In this document: in pieces, positions 34,994 through 46,193 of the stretch
How positions within the stretch are numbered: the stretch's first letter is position 1
How the letters are laid out: each line of letters starts with the position of its first letter
Source of the DNA: Adiantum capillus-veneris
Taxonomy: Eukaryota; Streptophyta; Polypodiopsida; Polypodiales; Pteridaceae
Reading direction: 5' to 3'
Assembly: GCA_014529385.2 (NCBI GenBank)
Contig: CM043957.1
Span: forward strand, 84,404,881 to 84,468,880
DNA: 64,000 bases
The notes under the pieces: model-generated
What the model was told of the DNA's origin: nothing
The model's input: the letters and a program-made list of their open reading frames with translations, nothing else
Databases searched by the model: none
Position numbers and translations under genes: made by a program

Positions 34994-37900
34994 TCATAGG
35001 CAAAAATGCAACGCTTGACCAAGAGATAATTTGAAATAGGGAAAGGGGTCAACAAAGGTGCCCTGGAACATTAAGGAGTTCCTATGGTGCCAGATGGCCC
35101 ACATAATCCAAAATCTGACCCAAGTGAAGAAGACCGCAAACTGAGATTGTGGTGACCGAAGCACCCCAAAAAGGTTTGTGAAAAGAGCCGGAAGGAAAAC
35201 GTAGTCAAAGGGCAGTCGACACTTGCCGAATGAAGGCTCTGGAGTGACGACAAGACCACAGTAAGTGTGACACGGACTCCTTAGCTTCAAGGCATCTGAG
35301 GCAGCGGGAAGGCGCAATATGTCGAGCATGCAACACACTGCCAACAGGTAGAGCTCCCACCAAGCACCGCCACAAGAAAACACGTTCCTTCAAAGGCAGA
35401 TGACTCTGCCAAATGCGAGACAATGCGTGTTGCCACCACAAGGATGACTCGGAAAGTGACCACAGCTGATTACCCCGATGCACAATCCATACATCAGGCT
35501 GAAGAATGACAGACACTGGCAGCTAAGATGCAGTCCAATCTAGTAGTAGCCAGATTCCAGTCAGAGAAGCGAGAGTCTTCATCCAAAGGAGGAATGGGCG
35601 AATAAGCACCAAGCATGTTTTGAATCTCCCGCCAGAGAGGAGAATAGTGAAGGCCCAACCGAAAGCGGGAGACGGCATCAGCGAAAGAAATAACATAACC
35701 TGAGTCATCAACCACCTAATGCACCTGACAGATTCCTTTTTGGGAAAGAAAATACGCTTGGCGAGGAGACCGTTGAACCAAAGTTGAAGCAAAAACCCTG
35801 CTCCAATGCAGACTCTCCAAGCGAAGAGAGTTACCCCCAGAGGATTGTCTACCATCCCAAGCCAAGTGCGAAGTGACAACCTTCCAATCAACAATCAGAG
35901 AAGACGTAAAGGGACATCCAAGAATGTGTCCTTCAAGCTTCCCAAAAGCAACATCCCAATAAGTCAGTTGCCAATGACCAAAAGAAGGGGTGACAATGTG
36001 CGCACATAAATGTGTAACCATGAGAGCCCAGGGTTGCTGCTGCTCCACCAAAACTGGCAACAGCATAGCTTTCCGAGCCAGAAAATGACGTCCCAGGTCC
36101 AAAATATTTAACCCTCCAAGCCGCTTGGGAGAACACAACTTATCCAGAGATAGAAGCCGAATTCCCTTCTTGGTAGACGAGGTCCGCCAAAAATGTTCTA
36201 AAATATTGGACATGAGAGACTGCAAGCGCAACCGAGGCCAGGATAACAAAGGCAAGTAAAACTGCACATAAGCCACAAGGATGCATTGGACAATCCTGAG
36301 ACGCACATGAAGTGGCCACGTGGACAATGTCTAATAATTTAACTTGGAATGTAGACGTTGGAGCACCCAATCCGTTTTCTTCTTAGCCGATACATTCCAA
36401 CCCAGAACCCAAATGGCGAACTAGAACATGGGGAGGAACAATCTCCCCGGGCCACAATATCTTATGCCAGTCACACTCTTTCAGAGGCAATAGCTTGGAT
36501 TTGCAAAAGTTAACTTTGAGACATGCTGCCAATCCAAACAAGTGAAGAGTATGCATAATCTGTTGTACATCATCATAGTTATTACGAGGCATGAACAAAG
36601 AGTCATCCGCATAAGCCTGACCAGCAAACTGTCGGCCGGAAGGTGAAGTAAGGCCATGTAGCCTACCAATGGAGGTCAAGCAATCCAAATACATAAACAA
36701 GGGATGAGTAGCGATCGCAGAGGGCAGCCCTGCCGTACCGACCGTCCCAAAGGCCAAGATTCTGTGAGAGAACCATCCAACAAGCCTGCAGAAGTACTGT
36801 TTGCATACAAAAAAAGCACGACACGGGATAGCCTAGGTCCAAAGCCCAAATGTTGCATGGTATCCGCAATGTAATCCCAATGAACAGTATCAAATGCCTT
36901 TTCAATGCCAACCTGCATGACTAATACATCCTGTCAAGTATATTTTGCATATTCTATACCAATAATGACATTTGCGAGGTTATCAATAATTTGACGGCAC
37001 GGAATGAAGCCGTATTGAGATTGATGCAAGCCTTCATGCAGAAAGCATTTGAGTCGGTTAGCAAGCATTTTTGCCATTAATTTATATACGACAGGCATAA
37101 GTGTAATAGGCCGCCAATGTGAAAATTCTTCACACAATGCATGCTTAGGGATCAGCTTGAGCAAACCTTCTTTCCAAGAGGAGGGTAATTCCTGTTGTTC
37201 CCAAGCTGTATTCATCATGAATAATAGAGGCAACTTCAAATAATCCCAAAAAGACAAGAAGAATTCCACAGAGAGACCATCCCAACCAGGAGCTCTCCAT
37301 CGACCTAAATCAAGCAAGCTGGCATACAATTCCGACTCAGTGAAAACAGCTTCCAAGTCTTGAGCCTGCCGCAACGAGAGAATGGAAGTGACATGCGATA
37401 GAAACATGTGACGCGCTTGGCGAGCTTCCCTCGTGGGAGAAGAAGGGGCCGCAAAAATCTTGCCGTAATGAGAACACAGGGCTAGTGCCAGCTCTCGAAA
37501 AGTGGAGGTCCACTCCCCTGATGGTAATTTAACTCTCCGTATAGCTTGAGACTACCTCGAGTGATGCAAATGCTGAAAGAATCGTTTAGAAGCACATCCT
37601 TTATCTGCAAAAGCCAGTTGACGAGCACGAGTCTGCCATTTGGCCAATTTCCTCTCATTATTGTGCCTTAATATTGCACGAGCAGCAAACAATTCAGTCA
37701 TTTGAGCATCAGCAAGAGAAGAATGATTAGCCAAGTGCATTAAGCGGCTACAAGCATCCTTTGCTTGGTTAACCTGTACCCTTAATTGCGACAAATAATC
37801 CCTGTCATAATCCTGGATAATTGATTGAACATGCATAACAAAACAAAACCATGCTATGTCCATATCAACATACATCTGGGAGAGCAAAGGCGGGATGATA

Positions 37901-38767
37901 TTCACAATCATAGTGCGTAAAGGCTCATGCTTGAGATAAGCATTATTGACATGCAAAAGTCTTTTCTTGGGTAGGCGATCATTGACATCAAAAGAGCCAA
38001 AACGAAGTTTCAAGCATACGGAAAATGATCCGAGAGACACATAGCATAATCAATCCTCATCTCGCATACAAAGTCATCATATTGTTGCATGTAAAAAAGA
38101 TACCAGCGATCCAACCGAGCACGATACATGGATTGAGCATTATGCTGAAAAGTAAAGCCTGGATCTGTCGCATGCAAAAAGGGCCGCAAATCAAGCCCAT
38201 TACAGGTCGACATAAATTGGTCCCAAGATTGTCTTTCCATATGAAGCATGTGAGAATGGCTAGTAGTATTATCCGCAAGGTTTGGTGCATTATTAAAGTC
38301 CCCGCAGAGAAAGGCATTGGAACGCCAACAGTGAGAAGAGATAGCACTCCACAATCGTGCTCTATCTGCAGAAGCTGTGTATGCATATAATCCTCCAAAT
38401 TCGATAACTTCTCCATTAATAATACATTGGATGACCATCATCTCCCAACCGGGTCATTAAAGACCAAGGTCGGAAAGAGTTCATGTCGAACAAGCATAAG
38501 CACTCCAGAATAGCCGGCTGATCCTGCATAAGCTATCCAGTAGCCCACAGAGTAAGAATTCTGTCCTGTAAATTGGTGTTGGTTATGCTCTTGAAGAACC
38601 ACAATGTCTGCTTTACATGTATGTACATAGTGCCAGGTAAGCCGCCACTTGTCGTGATCGCATAACCCACGCACATTATAGGAGATGCAATTCAAAGAAC
38701 TATGCATTCTATATGGTATATACAGTGGACGAGGAAACAGGGAAAGAAAGGGGGGAATAAAACTCAA
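34994..38767 (-). pseudogene. LINE ORF2: endonuclease, reverse transcriptase, zf-RVT
   Basis: Begins near 38767 and overlaps the ORF1 end. Endonuclease: LNCISYNVRGL, DIVVLQEHNQ, LCGDFNNAPN, and LSDHFPYA near 38010, where a frame change occurs. RT: WRAPGWDGLSVEFF, SHWRPITLMPVVYKLMAK, QSQYGFIPCRQIIDNL, a stop near 36934, then EKAFDTVHWDYIADTM, RQGCPL, and AYADDSLFMPRN near 36620 as the catalytic box. A zf-RVT domain follows at about 35420-35240 (LPLKERVFLWRCLVGALPVG, CLRCLEAKESVSHLLWSC). At least four frame changes and several stops. All domains of a plant L1 ORF2 can be identified. Confidence 0.88.
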
Positions 38768-39994
38768 GTACCAATGCCCATCGACACATCCTCCCCAGCT
38801 GAAGGTGCCTGAGAAGATGGGTCAATACATGGACCTGGATAATTGAAAGGAAATGCACCTTGCGATGAAGAAGCTTCTCCAGTAACAACCTCCTTGTAAG
38901 AACGAACAACTTTGTCCCAAGCTTCAGCCAAAGAAGTGTTGTCATTACAAGGGAGTTTTTTTTGAGCAACATTCTTCAAAGGAGGCACATAATGCCGGAA
39001 CACGAGGTGTAGCAGCTTTGACAGGTTTCTTGGACACCACCCAAGTTTGAGAGGTCAAAACCTGTTCTTTTCCCTTGTCTTTAATATTTGGAGAAGCAGA
39101 AAGTGCAGACAATTGTACTTGTTTCCCCTTGCCTTTAACCACCCCAGCCGAGGGGGAGGAGGTTGAAACTCCTTTAGTTTGAACCTCACTAGAAGGTTTC
39201 GGAAGCGAGCGAGGTTGAGGAGCAGGGACAGCTAAAGGAGGTGGTTGCAAATTTGGTTCCGGACATTCAGACTGCATATGACCAAATTTACCACATCGGA
39301 AGCAAGAATTTGCAAACTTGCCCCATTTAAGCTTAAATGGGCACTTTCCAACCATTGTATCCCTAGAATCGATCGAAATACCTGTTGGTGTGGGGATATC
39401 CGTGTCCCACAAAATACAAAAACGGTTTGTATTTGCTTCCAGCTTAGGAGGACAAATGACTTTGCCTAACTGAGCAGCCAACAAAGGAAGAAAATGACGC
39501 CAAGTGCGAGGAAAGTCAACCACCTCAACCCAGACGGGACACTTGTGACGAATGAGACTCTAATAGTCCTTGGTAAGAGCCCAGGGCAGCACATGAGTCA
39601 TCTGCGTATTGAAGAATAGAGGAGACATTTCAAGCAGAGCATCCCGAGCATCCATGTCAGCCAGCAAGACTTCGTAGAACCCTCGCGCACCAAAGTAAAC
39701 CCCTCGGACTGCTTGGCGTTTGAGTAGGAAATCAATCCATTGGCCTACATCCTGAGCAGTAGGCATTCTACCCGGGAAAAAAGGAATCACCGCGTTAAGG
39801 GCATATTGAGCAACAGGATCCATGAGCTCCTGTATAGGGATGCACACTTCCATGACAGGAGCGGATCCTTCCCAGGCTTGACATGCATCCTCGAAGTCCT
39901 CATGCAAACATTCTTTGATAAGACTCAAAGCATCCATCTCCGAAGTTTCCATGGCTTTCCGACGCTTATATATACACAGATCCATGGAATCCAT
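38764..39994 (-). pseudogene. LINE ORF1, DUF4283-type with zinc knuckle
   Basis: ATG at 39994 (MDSMDLCIYKRRKAMETSE). The N-terminal domain FLLKRQAVRGVYFGARGFYE ends at an in-frame TAG (39560-39562). The frame then continues VDFPRTWRHFLPLLAAQLGK, then LKWGKFANSC and the CX2CX4HX4C knuckle CFRCGKFGHMQSEC near 39310-39265. A Pro/Ser-rich tail follows. A frameshift near 38955, beside a T8 run, precedes the last ~60 residues, which end SAGEDVSMGIGT at 38764. The domain plan matches plant L1 ORF1 proteins that bind the element's RNA. Confidence 0.85.
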
Positions 39995-40298
39995 GTGAAG
40001 CTCTCACACACACACACTCTTCTTCTTCTTTTTTTGGGAGTTTTTGATATATGACTGCTATATACACATACAGACACACATACCGACTAGCTGTACAAAA
40101 ACACACACCCCTCTCTCACACACAAGACGACGAAAGGACCGCGTGCAGGGGAAATCAAACTTCCACCCCCGACGCGCTATGAAGCGCCTGCACAGGGTAG
40201 ATGTTGTGCAGAACAGGGTCGCGCGATAGACAAGGCCGAAGGATTCACCACACCCCAAATCCCCCGCAAACGTACACACACACACAGTCGACATAGAC

Positions 40299-40301
<3 letters not shown>

Positions 40302-40332
<31 letters not shown>
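40302..40332. repeat. (AC)n microsatellite
   Basis: About fifteen units, immediately left of the family-B LTR. Confidence 0.9.
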
Positions 40333-40335
<3 letters not shown>

Positions 40336-40351
40336 ACACATACAAGCGTGC

Positions 40352-41860
40352 TGTCACCAGGAGGTGTATTTTTCCTGTTGCCTTCCGTAAATAAGTATTA
40401 GATATATTTATTTTATTTTTACTTGTTTGTCCCGGAACCCTTGAAAAGGTGCAAGTGGACATTGCATGGCCAGTGTGAAACGGCTGCAGCCAAATGGGTA
40501 TCTCACATCGGGGATCTAGGTCAGTCAGACAGGGACTACCCGGGCCAGTTAGCACTTAATTCTGATAAGTATGGAAGCTCGTGTGCGCCAAACTGGAATT
40601 TGGGCCACTCGTCAAGTCACTGCAACTTTATAAGTTGAAAGGGGCCAGTAAATTAACCCACATTGTAGATGTTGGTCAAATGGTAGTCTTCAATGATGGT
40701 CAGGAGACCGTTAGGGACGCCATGGAAGCATCTCCTAAAATTTAGGGAACTGCTATTTTTGACCGGAAAATGTGTTCGCGTCATTAGCTCTAGAATGACA
40801 AGGGGAACATTTTATTGCTCTGCTGCCAAGTCAACTGAGGCACCAGTTGAGATATTTTTAGCCGGGAAAGCCCAAACTCGGAAACTGAGCGACGTGTCAG
40901 CCTGTGAGCGATTCTGCCACTCTGGGAGGCAAAAACGAGCTGCATATCAACAAAGGGGGCGCCATTTTCAGCCTCATGTGGATTGTAGCAGGTACAGAAG
41001 CTATGGAATGCTTACCTTGCCCTCTATGCACAGTATGGTGACGGGAGTGATGCCCCGCACGCTACATACTGCTCTCTTTCTCCCTTACGTACAGTATGTT
41101 ATGCCCCACTAGTGGGCTTCTCATTTGACCTATGTACAGTTCTGGGGGTTTATGCGCGTTTGCCAAGGCAAGAGCCTTCTGAACAGGAACCGCATTAGCT
41201 AATTGCTAATCCCCCACAGGTACGCACAGTTCCATCACGAAAGATTGCGAGTTTGGAGAGTTTTCTCGCGTGAAAACTCGTCCAATTCAAAGGGGAACTG
41301 TCCCATTGCGTGAGGGAGCTCTTGGGACACACGTAGGCGTGTTCGCTCCGCTAAAAACGATCCGAAACAGGGAATTACAGCCTGCTGTGTTTTTCTGCAG
41401 GTTTAGGGTTTCGCACCTAAACTGCAAGGGAACATCGGGGGAGACTCGTGAGAGCCTTGGGATGCGTGTACAGGCTTTTGGGCACCCGGCAGTGAAAAAC
41501 AGAGAATTACAGCCCGCTGAATTTCTGTGACAGCTCACCAGAAAGCTTCCAGATATCGAGGGAAACCGTCCTAGACAGGTGCTTTTGACCTACAGGGGTT
41601 TCTGCGCTGTTATGCTGCCGAAATCCGGTCAGAAACCTGCGTTTTCTGCCCTCGCCAGGTTTGGACAGCTTTGTGAAAGCTTGTGCTAAGTGGTCAGATC
41701 GTGTACCTTAATTTGAATAAAGAAATACCGAAAGGGGCGCCAGTCTTTGGGGCCTACAGGGTGTCGATCTCGTGTGCACAGTGACATTCTAGTCGTTGGA
41801 CGCAACTGTGTTCTCTTCCCTTCTCAGTGCTCTGTGTAAAGTTAACTGGTAGTTGAAATA
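40352..41860 (+). repeat. family-B LTR in plus orientation, possibly solo
   Basis: Starts TGTCACCAGGAGG at 40352. The first ~1110 bases are a close inverted match of 44754-45886, the 3' LTR of the chromovirus. Beyond that it has AATAAAGAAATACCGAAAGG near 41717, also shared with the third copy at 59265-60659, so the R/U5 end is near 41.8 kb. No internal chromovirus sequence follows on the plus strand, so it may be a solo LTR. A 139-codon open frame (40693-41112) is shared with the inverted copy. Confidence 0.8.
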
Positions 41861-42379
41861 GTACCGCCCTCTACGTTGTATAGGACGGTTATACGTGCAC
41901 ACTATCTTCAATGGCAACCCGAAGGTCTCACACACACCCACACACACACACACACCCCAAAAACAGAACGCCAGGCTGTACAAAGAATTAAGGCTGACTG
42001 CGCTGAGGGCTTATCGCTGCAAGGAGACTGTGCAGGCAGTTCGCGTAGGTCGCCCAAAGCTAAGGGATTGCGCGCTAGGGTTTGCTGTCGCTGCAGAGTC
42101 GCGCACTAGGGTTTGCTGTCGCAGGCCAGAGTGGTGCGCAGAGATGAACAGCACGCAGGTGCAGAATTCGTCCTAAAAACACACACACACACACACGCAC
42201 GCACGCACACCCACCCACCCACCCAACAGCGCTTTCTTGATCGCAGTTTCGACTTACGTTTAAGCAACTGTTGTAGTGAATGACGAGTTCTACTGGCCAA
42301 CACACACACACACAAAGCGTAAAAAACGATGACGTGGCAGCCTGTACGGAATTCCGGATTTCGCGCTGACATGCTGACG
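41861..42379. other. no recognised gene; short AC runs
   Basis: AC runs near 41933-41954 and 42178-42198. A short duplication of GCGC(G/A)CTAGGGTTTGCTGTCG lies near 42070 and 42104. Confidence 0.55.
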
Positions 42380-42790
42380 TTGCAGCTGTATGGATTTCCG
42401 CAAAACACGCAAGCAGCTTTTGGCGCTAGTGCTTTTGGGACCAGATGCTTTTAAGTTTATAGCTTTTCATGTAACTCCTTTTCAAGGCCAAGGGCCTTTA
42501 ATATATGCTGAGGGCTCATTCTCTTGCACGCTTCAATACGAAGGTGCTGAGGGTGGAGTACCAGCATTGTACTAAGTTCAAGCAATATAAAGAAATACAG
42601 AAAGGGACGCCAAGGTTTGGGGCTAGTGCTCTCTTGGGGTGGAATTCCACCACTCCTCGTCTCGTGTCATGCATTTCTTTCTATTCAGTTGTTATTTGAA
42701 GTGCTTAAAGTTGTTCAGTCTGTTCTTTTCCGTTGGCATGTGGTGCCCGTCTCATGACACATTCTATTACTTTAAAAACTCCCAGAACGC
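42380..42790 (+). repeat. possible diverged LTR end related to family B
   Basis: TATAAAGAAATACAGAAAGGGACGCCA near 42588 resembles the AATAAAGAAATACCG...GGGGCGCCA polyadenylation region of family B. Flanking similarity is weak. Confidence 0.35.
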
Positions 42791-43635
42791 CTAAATGTTG
42801 TGCCTATTCTAAGAGCAAGTACATCACTGTTTGCATAGCAAACCCTTAGGCATCAAACGGAAAACTGTAAAACGAGATACAACTAGGCACATGGCCAAAC
42901 GGAAAAACTGAAGTCCAGGGTAAAAAGCCTCTCCTAAAGAGAGTAAAAAATGCCCTAGCAAGGTAAGTGAAGAGAGGATGGCAGTAGCCTCTGAAAAACA
43001 TGCACTCCGACCAAAGCCCATTCAGCAACTGCAAATCAAAAACCGGAGCCACCAAAAGCCACTAGCATTGACGATGACAATGGGTAGCTACGAGAAGCTC
43101 GGTGTCGGAGCGGGCAAATGCCCGCCAACTGGTAAAATCTGATAGCAAAAGGTAATGGAGGAGCAGAAGGGAGAGAGCAGTTGGTGACGAAGGTGAGGGT
43201 GGAGGCAACTGACATCACCAAGATACTTCAGCAGGAGGGTAACAAAGCACTGGCACCGGAGCCGACAAGGAGCTTTCATCCAGAAGAGCGAGCAGTCCAC
43301 TTGCTGCAAGTGGCTCCTGAAAAACATAGCTGAAGAGGGAACTCCATGGAGACAGTGCAAGAGGCTTTGAAAACTACATCCAAGTGAAAACCGTCCGAAG
43401 AATCCTGGGAGAGCGAGGAGAGAGAAAAGCAGCTTTCTAACCACCAACCAAGCCACAACGGCAACCGAAGCCAAAACAACAAAACCCCAACCAAAAGAGG
43501 ATGAAAACAAAAAACAAAAGCAACAAAAAGGAGAAAACAAGAACAAGAAACTCGAAGGACATGCTTCCACGCACACACTCGCACTCACTCACTCACACAT
43601 GCACTTGAAAGCAAGCCCTCAAGAAAGCAACATAA

Positions 43636-43701
<66 letters not shown>

Positions 43702-44603
43702 CAAAGATAAAATAAAAAACAACCAAGAAACAAGGAAAGAAAAGAACAATCAAAGGAGCAAAAAGAAAAAACCAAACCCGAAACAAGCAAGTGCGCACAA
43801 ACCATCAAGACCAAAAGAGGGAGGAATGCCTGAAATAACTATTATGAAGTCTGCAGAAGACGCCGTTGGTGGGGGATGCAAGATTGAACCTTCTCCAGGC
43901 AAAAACAGAGAGCCTGATGGCCTCCATAGTGGATAAGGGGAAGCGGCACTTGATGTTGAAGGCAAGGCGAGAGCATCAAGCTGGTTCGGCAGAGATCAAC
44001 ATCAGTGTCTTGATCTCTCTTCTCCACACTTGCCTTGTATATGTATGTGCAATTGCAAGTGTTCTAGTGTCTGAGGATCTTATCAGAGCCGAGCCAAATC
44101 GGAGTCGAAGTGTCCACCGGATCGGAGGCTAGCTCATGTCTTAGTTCATGTCTTCATTGCATTTTCCGTTGCCTATTCTATAAGCAGTGCAATGCTTAGA
44201 TGCTATGATATTGCCATAGATGCACAACTCTCAAATGCATTCTTGAAAGCATAAATACATAATGTCCATCCACCTAAGCGGGTAAATTGTACGGAGCCTA
44301 GACTCTTGTTCGATTGTACAGAAAGCTAGGAACTCAAAACAAAATAACGCCATCCGCAAAGTGGATGCTTCATCAAGTCCAAACAAGTCAAACACTCCAA
44401 ACCGATCCAAACAACTCCGATTAATATCAAACAAATTAAGAAAACAAGGTTCAAACGGGTCCAAACAAGATCAATCAATTTCAAATCATGTTCCCAAACA
44501 GTCTCAAAAGGTCAAACAAGTTTGGACAATGAATGCTCTCAAACAAGTAGTTCTTCTCCTATCCATATGAGTGGATCTCCCTTCTCCCATGCTTCTAAAT
44601 GCT
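42791..44603. other. no recognised gene; low-complexity A/C-rich sequence
   Basis: Minus-strand open frames up to 166 codons (43088-43588) are Cys/Phe/Leu-rich, overlap in two frames and resemble simple-sequence artefacts. A (TC)n run occupies 43638-43698. From 44370 to 44550 there is a loose periodic CAAAC motif. Confidence 0.5.
43638..43698. repeat. (TC)n microsatellite
   Basis: About thirty units. Confidence 0.95.
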
Positions 44604-44753
44604 TGTTAGACTTACACCACTCTGCTGCTTCACAAGGTCTAGGGCATGCATGTAGGGCTAGTGTCGCCCACTTCTGGGCCGGCCACCCACCTTGTCCAGA
44701 CGCCCTCATATTTCTATTTTTTCTTATTGGGTCGTGGGGGCTTTTATCTAGCA
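44604..44753 (+). repeat. family-C LTR fragment
   Basis: Starts TGTTAGACTTACACCACTCTGC and matches 53308-53490 with one internal deletion. It is fused at a GCAT microhomology to the truncated family-B LTR. Confidence 0.8.
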
Positions 44754-45886
44754 TGCCCAAAAGCCTGTACACGCATCCCAAGGCTCTCACGAGGCTCCCC
44801 CGATGTTCCCTTGCAGTTTAGGTGCGAAACCCTAAACCTGCAGAAAAACACAGCAGGCTGTAATTCCCTGTTTCGGATCGTTTTTAGCAAAGCGAACACG
44901 CCTACGCGTGTCCCAAGAGCTCCCGCACGCAATGGGACAGTTCCCCTGTGAATTGGACGAGTTTTCACGCGAGAAAACTCTCCAAACTCGCAATCTTTCG
45001 TGATGGAACTGTGCGTACCTGTGGGGGATTAGCAATCAGCTAATCCGGTTCCTATTCAGAAGGCTCTTGCCTTGGCAAACACGCATAAACCCCCAGAACT
45101 GTACATAGGTCAAATGAGAAGCCCACTAGTGGGGCATAACATACTGTACGTAAGGGAGAAAGAGAGCAGTATGTAGCGTGCGGGGCATCACTCCCGTCAC
45201 CATACTGTGCATAGAGGGCAAGGTAAGCATTCCATAGCTTCTGTACCTGCTACAATCCACATGAGGCTGAAAATGGTGCCCCCTTTGTTGATATGCAGCT
45301 CGTTTTTGCCTCCCAAACTGGAAGAATCGCTCACAGGCTGACACGTTGCCCAGCTTCTGAGTTTGGGCTTTCCCTGCTAAAAATATCTCAACTGGTGCCT
45401 CAGTTGACTTGGCAACAGAGCAATAAAATGTTTCCCTTGTCATTCCAGAGCTAATGACGTGAACACATTTTCCGGTCAAAAATAGCAGTTCCCTAAATTT
45501 TAGGAGATGCTTCCATGGCATCCCTAACGGTCTCCTGACCATCATTGAAGACTACCATTTGACCAACATTTACAATGTGGGTTAATTTACTGGCCCCTTT
45601 CAACTTATAAAGTTGCAGTGACTTGACGAGTGGCCCAAATTCTAGTTTGGCGCACACGAGCTTCCATACTTATCAGAATTAAGTGCTAACTGGCCCGGGT
45701 AGTCCCTGTCTGACCGACCTAGATCCCCGATGTGAGAAACCCATTTGGCTGCAGCCGTTTCACACTGGCCATGCAATGTCCACTTGCACCTTTTCAAGGG
45801 TTCAGAGACAAACAAGTAAAAATAAAATAAATATATCTAATACTTATTTACGGAAGGCAACAGGAAAAATACACCTCCTGGTGACA
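44754..45886 (-). repeat. 3' LTR of the chromovirus (family B), truncated
   Basis: Begins TGTCACC on the minus strand right after the polypurine tract. It lacks the R/U5 end, which is replaced by family-C sequence at 44751-44754. Inverted relative to 40352-41860. Confidence 0.85.
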
Positions 45887-45898
45887 CACCCCACCCTT
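45887..45898 (-). promoter_or_regulatory. polypurine tract of chromovirus
   Basis: AAGGGTGGGGTG on the minus strand abuts the 3' LTR. Confidence 0.75.
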
Positions 45899-46193
45899 GA
45901 AATACTGCAAGCGACCTCGCTTGCATGCCAATAATACATGTAGATATCTCCTGATATCACATATATTCTATGATGGGAATCCAAGATATACATGCTTCCG
46001 GAAATGTAGCGTTGGACGATTAAACAATCCACCAACCTGGCTACGACACATATATCAAGCATAGAAGTCTTCTAGTGTACTCTCAAGCACAACTTCTCTA
46101 GCTAAATTCTGTATGGAAAGAGTAGATACAATTACTTAACTACTCTCTTGAGCATCATGAACCATGCTCTTGCCTTGCTCCAAAAAGGCAGGA

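Larger units (their letters stand above)
34830..40020 (-). mobile_element. near full-length L1-type LINE, broken
   Basis: A poly-A tail (T run 34830-34839 on plus) marks the 3' end. From the 5' end on the minus strand the order is ORF1 (about 39994-38764), then ORF2 with endonuclease, RT and zinc-finger domain, about 5.2 kb in all. Stops and frameshifts occur in both ORFs. The 5' border is approximate and no convincing target duplication was found. It has the same orientation as the U-box kinase and may lie in that gene's first intron. Confidence 0.9.

Noticed and set aside
39995-40020. Target duplication of the L1-type LINE
   Set aside because: ACACAC-like sequence occurs at both ends, but this is simple repeat and cannot be distinguished from chance.
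42915-42970. Another copia LTR piece
   Set aside because: AAAAAGCCTCTCCTAAAGAG resembles part of the copia LTR, but the match is limited to about 50 bases.
43088-43814. Minus-strand frames of up to 166 codons rich in Cys, Phe and Leu
   Set aside because: Two frames are open at once over A/C-rich low-complexity sequence and no domain is visible; not called as genes.
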